NCBI RefSeq assembly: GCF_946479415.1
Contig: NZ_CAMLFY010000046.1
Coordinates: forward strand, 1-32,637
Direction: 5' to 3'
Length of the DNA stretch: 32,637 nt
From: an uncultured Shinella sp.
Lineage (GTDB): Bacteria > Pseudomonadota > Alphaproteobacteria > Rhizobiales > Rhizobiaceae
Shown: positions 30,646 through 32,637 of the stretch, piece after piece
Layout of the letters: every line of letters begins with the position of its first letter
Position numbering within the stretch: the first letter of the stretch is position 1
Notes under the pieces: generated by a model
Told to the model about the DNA's origin: nothing
Database searches by the model: none
Seen by the model: only the letters and a program-made list of their open reading frames with translations
Program-made: the position numbers and the translations under genes

Positions 30646-32136
30646 TCACCCTTCGTAATTCGCGCGCACCAGCTCATCGAGCAGGCGTACGCCGAAGCCG
30701 GAAGCCCAGGACTGGTTGATCTCGTCGGTCGGCGAGCCGATGGCGGTGCCGGCGATGTAGAGATGCGCCCAGGGCGTGTCCTTGACGAAGCGGTGCAGGA
30801 ACTGCGCGGCGGTGATGGAGCCGGCATAACGGCCGCCGGTGTTCTTCATGTCGGCGAACTTGCTGTCGATCATCTTGTCGTATTCGCGGCCGAGCGGCAG
30901 GCGCCACAGGCGCTCGTTTGTGGCAAGGCCCGCGGCGGTCAGGCGGCCGGACAGCGTGTCGTCGTTGGAGAACAGACCGGCATGGTGGCTGCCGAGCGCG
31001 ACCATCACGGCCCCCGTCAGCGTCGCGAGGTTGACCATGAACTGCGGCTTGAAGGTCTCGTTGCAGTACCAGAGCGCATCGCACAGAACGAGGCGCCCCT
31101 CGGCATCGGTGTTGATCACCTCGATCGTCTGGCCGGACATGGATTTGACGATGTCGCCGGGGCGCTGGGCGTTGCCGTCGGGCATGTTTTCCACAAGGCC
31201 TATAATGCCGACGACATTAGCTTTCGCCTTGCGCGCCGCAAGCGTGTGCATGAGGCCGATGACGGCGGCGGCACCGCCCATGTCGCCCTTCATGTCCTCC
31301 ATGCCGGCAGCCTGCTTGATGGAGATGCCGCCCGAATCGAAGACGACGCCCTTGCCGATGAAGGCGATCGGCCGATCCTTCTCCTTGCCGCCCTTCCACT
31401 GCATGACCGCCAGGCGCGGCGGGCGCACGGAGCCCTGTGCGACGCCGAGAAGCGCCGCCATGCCGAGCTTCTTCATCTCGCGCTCGGTGAGGATATCCAC
31501 CTCGACGCCCAGCTTTTCCAGCGCCTTGGCCTTGTCGGCGAACTCGACGGGGCCGAGCACGTTGGCCGGCTCGTTGATGAGGTTGCGGGCGAGAATCACG
31601 CCCTCGGCGACGGCGTCGGAAATGTCGTTCGCCTTCTTGGCGGCATTTGCGCCGGCCGTGACGAGCGTGACCTTCACGGCCTTGCCGCTTTTGGCCTCCT
31701 CGTCGTCGGCCTTCTTCGTCTTGTAGGTATCGAAGCTATAGGCGCCGAGCTGCATGCCGAGCGCGAAGTCCGCGGCATTCTGCGCGGTGACGGTGACGCC
31801 GGGGGCATCGAGGTAGATCGTCGCCTTTTCCGAGCCGCGGATTTTTGCAGCCGCAGTTCCGCCCGCCTTCAGCCAGTCATGGGCCGTCAGCTTGTCGGCC
31901 TCGCCGAGACCCAGCACGACGATACGGTCGGCGGTCGCGCCGTGCGGCGCCAGAACATCAAGTGTCTTCAGGGCCTTGCCGGTGAATTTCACCACGCCGG
32001 CGGCACGGGTGACAGCCCCCTCGGGATCGACATCATCGACAGAGGCCGCCATCTGGCCGGCAACCTGCAGGAGGATCGCAAGACCGCCCGCCGCGCGCGC
32101 CGACTTTGCAAAACCGATATCGAAGGTGGAAGCCAT
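30646..32136 (-). CDS. pepA: Leucyl aminopeptidase (M17 family)
   Basis: The 496-residue product has the N-terminal macro-like domain ([18 protein letters not shown] onward) and the C-terminal catalytic domain of M17 peptidases. Metal and catalytic motifs are present: [32 protein letters not shown] (lysine and aspartate ligands) and the signature NTDAEGRL (residues 342-349). It removes N-terminal amino acids in the cytoplasm as a hexamer with two metal ions per subunit. ATG 32136 was chosen with GGAG upstream; ATGs at 32151 and 32202 add unconserved residues. It is co-directional with holC and divergent from lptF. Confidence 0.95.
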   Translation of the reverse strand: MASTFDIGFAKSARAAGGLAILLQVAGQMAASVDDVDPEGAVTRAAGVVKFTGKALKTLDVLAPHGATADRIVVLGLGEADKLTAHDWLKAGGTAAAKIRGSEKATIYLDAPGVTVTAQNAADFALGMQLGAYSFDTYKTKKADDEEAKSGKAVKVTLVTAGANAAKKANDISDAVAEGVILARNLINEPANVLGPVEFADKAKALEKLGVEVDILTEREMKKLGMAALLGVAQGSVRPPRLAVMQWKGGKEKDRPIAFIGKGVVFDSGGISIKQAAGMEDMKGDMGGAAAVIGLMHTLAARKAKANVVGIIGLVENMPDGNAQRPGDIVKSMSGQTIEVINTDAEGRLVLCDALWYCNETFKPQFMVNLATLTGAVMVALGSHHAGLFSNDDTLSGRLTAAGLATNERLWRLPLGREYDKMIDSKFADMKNTGGRYAGSITAAQFLHRFVKDTPWAHLYIAGTAIGSPTDEINQSWASGFGVRLLDELVRANYEG

Positions 32137-32408
32137 GAATTTACTCCGCATGGGGGCCGTTCGGCCTGTGAGCGCTCTGGTGAAGACCGCGAAAGACCGC
32201 AAATCGCATCAATTCCTTGTCGCTTTTGCGGCGCTTGGCAAGATGCGCGCGCTTGTTTACAGATGGTTAGGCATGCTTGTTCGCCATAAATTTTCCTTGT
32301 CGGCGGAGGATCTCCGCTATGGCATCAGCCTCAAGACAGCTTATATGCCCATGCAGTTGCGACGGGCGTCATGAACCGGAGCCGCTTGTCGGAAACGCGG
32401 ACTAAACG
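32137..32408. other. Divergent promoter region between pepA and lptF
   Basis: This 272-bp gap holds no supported gene. A plausible plus-strand promoter for lptF is TTGGCA (32235-32240) and TACAGA (32258-32263) with a 17-bp spacer. A 6-bp hairpin with a 3-nt loop (GCGGAG-GAT-CTCCGC, 32302-32316) lies in the would-be leader. Confidence 0.4.
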
Positions 32409-32637
32409 ATGAAATTGATCGAGCGCTATATCCTGCGGCGGGCGTCGCTCATGTTCGTCGCCACGCTCGTCCCCCTGCTCGGAATCGTCTGGGTGACGCA
32501 GGCGCTGACCAATATCAACCTCGTCACGGACAGCGGCCAGTCGACCTTCGCCTTCATGAAGCTCGCGACCCTCATCCTGCCGTCGGTCGTGCCGATCATC
32601 CTGCCCTTCGCGCTGGTCATCGGCGTCGCGCAGACGC
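32409..32637 (+). CDS. lptF: LPS export permease LptF, 5' part only
   Basis: 76 codons are visible from ATG 32409 to the window end. The sequence KLIERYILRRASLMFVATLVPLLGIVWVTQALTNINLVTDSGQSTFAFMKLATLILPSVVPIILPFALVIGVAQT follows LptF/YjgP closely: a short cytoplasmic start, helix 1, the Q-A-x-x-x-I/L segment, and helix 2 with the P-x-x-x-P pattern. LptF with LptG and LptB extracts LPS from the inner membrane. Divergence from pepA is the usual alphaproteobacterial layout, and lptG would be expected beyond the edge. Confidence 0.88.
   Translation, partial: MKLIERYILRRASLMFVATLVPLLGIVWVTQALTNINLVTDSGQSTFAFMKLATLILPSVVPIILPFALVIGVAQT

Noticed and set aside
30763..32289. A 508-codon plus-strand open frame opposite pepA
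   Set aside because: Antisense to a complete M17 peptidase; it also runs through the pepA-lptF promoter gap and has no known domain.

Overview
The window is high-GC, tightly packed bacterial chromosome. It has the look of an alphaproteobacterium of the Rhizobiales, most likely Rhizobiaceae (Rhizobium/Agrobacterium/Ensifer/Shinella group). Supporting signs are the pgsA-moaD-moaE run behind uvrC, the pepA-holC pair divergent from lptF, an Omp25/RopB-type outer-membrane protein, TRAP transporters, and several intergenic repeats of rhizobial type. The species cannot be fixed from the sequence alone. No tRNA, rRNA, CRISPR array, transposase or phage gene was seen. Both ends cut a gene: a molybdopterin oxidoreductase on the left and lptF on the right.

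Layout. 1-3.9 kb: a molybdoenzyme (minus strand, cut), rlmJ, a lipoprotein RNase T2 and a glutathione S-transferase. 4.0-4.7 kb: a porin-like outer-membrane barrel with a 5' leader hairpin. 5.0-9.2 kb: a pteridine-reductase-like SDR overlapping uvrC, then pgsA-moaD-moaE. 9.4-12.9 kb: an orphan LivH-type permease divergent from a CGNR zinc-finger regulator, with a 28-bp dyad between them; the regulator runs into a lipoprotein gene and a periplasmic protein of unknown function. 13-16.6 kb: ndk, a second GST, a DinB-fold protein, a small unknown protein with a structured leader, and a degenerate GGDEF protein.

16.6-18.2 kb is the most unusual part. It holds two genes of visibly lower GC: an AadA-like aminoglycoside nucleotidyltransferase and a small P-loop kinase. 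They are bracketed by copies of one short repeat, and one copy supplies the stop codon of the nucleotidyltransferase. It looks like an acquired module sitting between core genes.

18.2-21.9 kb: a LysR regulator divergent from a TSUP anion exporter, with a perfect 12-bp-arm dyad between them, then an ABC-F ATPase whose start has no visible ribosome binding site and may be leaderless. 22-25.8 kb: a complete tripartite TRAP transporter of the 2-oxoacid/chloroaromatic type, with the binding protein on the plus strand and DctQ-DctM convergent to it; both units carry the same 21-bp motif about 120 nt upstream. 26-28.7 kb: an aldose 1-dehydrogenase-like enzyme, an MFS carrier, and a MarR regulator with matching operators in front of marR and the MFS gene. 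28.8-30.2 kb: an NmrA-like oxidoreductase divergent from an HxlR regulator. 30.2-32.6 kb: holC, pepA and the start of lptF.

Functionally the window mixes housekeeping (DNA repair, phospholipid and molybdopterin synthesis, nucleotide balance, replication, LPS export) with four regulator-target pairs of simple design (CGNR/permease, LysR/TSUP, MarR/MFS, HxlR/NmrA). Each of the four has a recognisable dyad.
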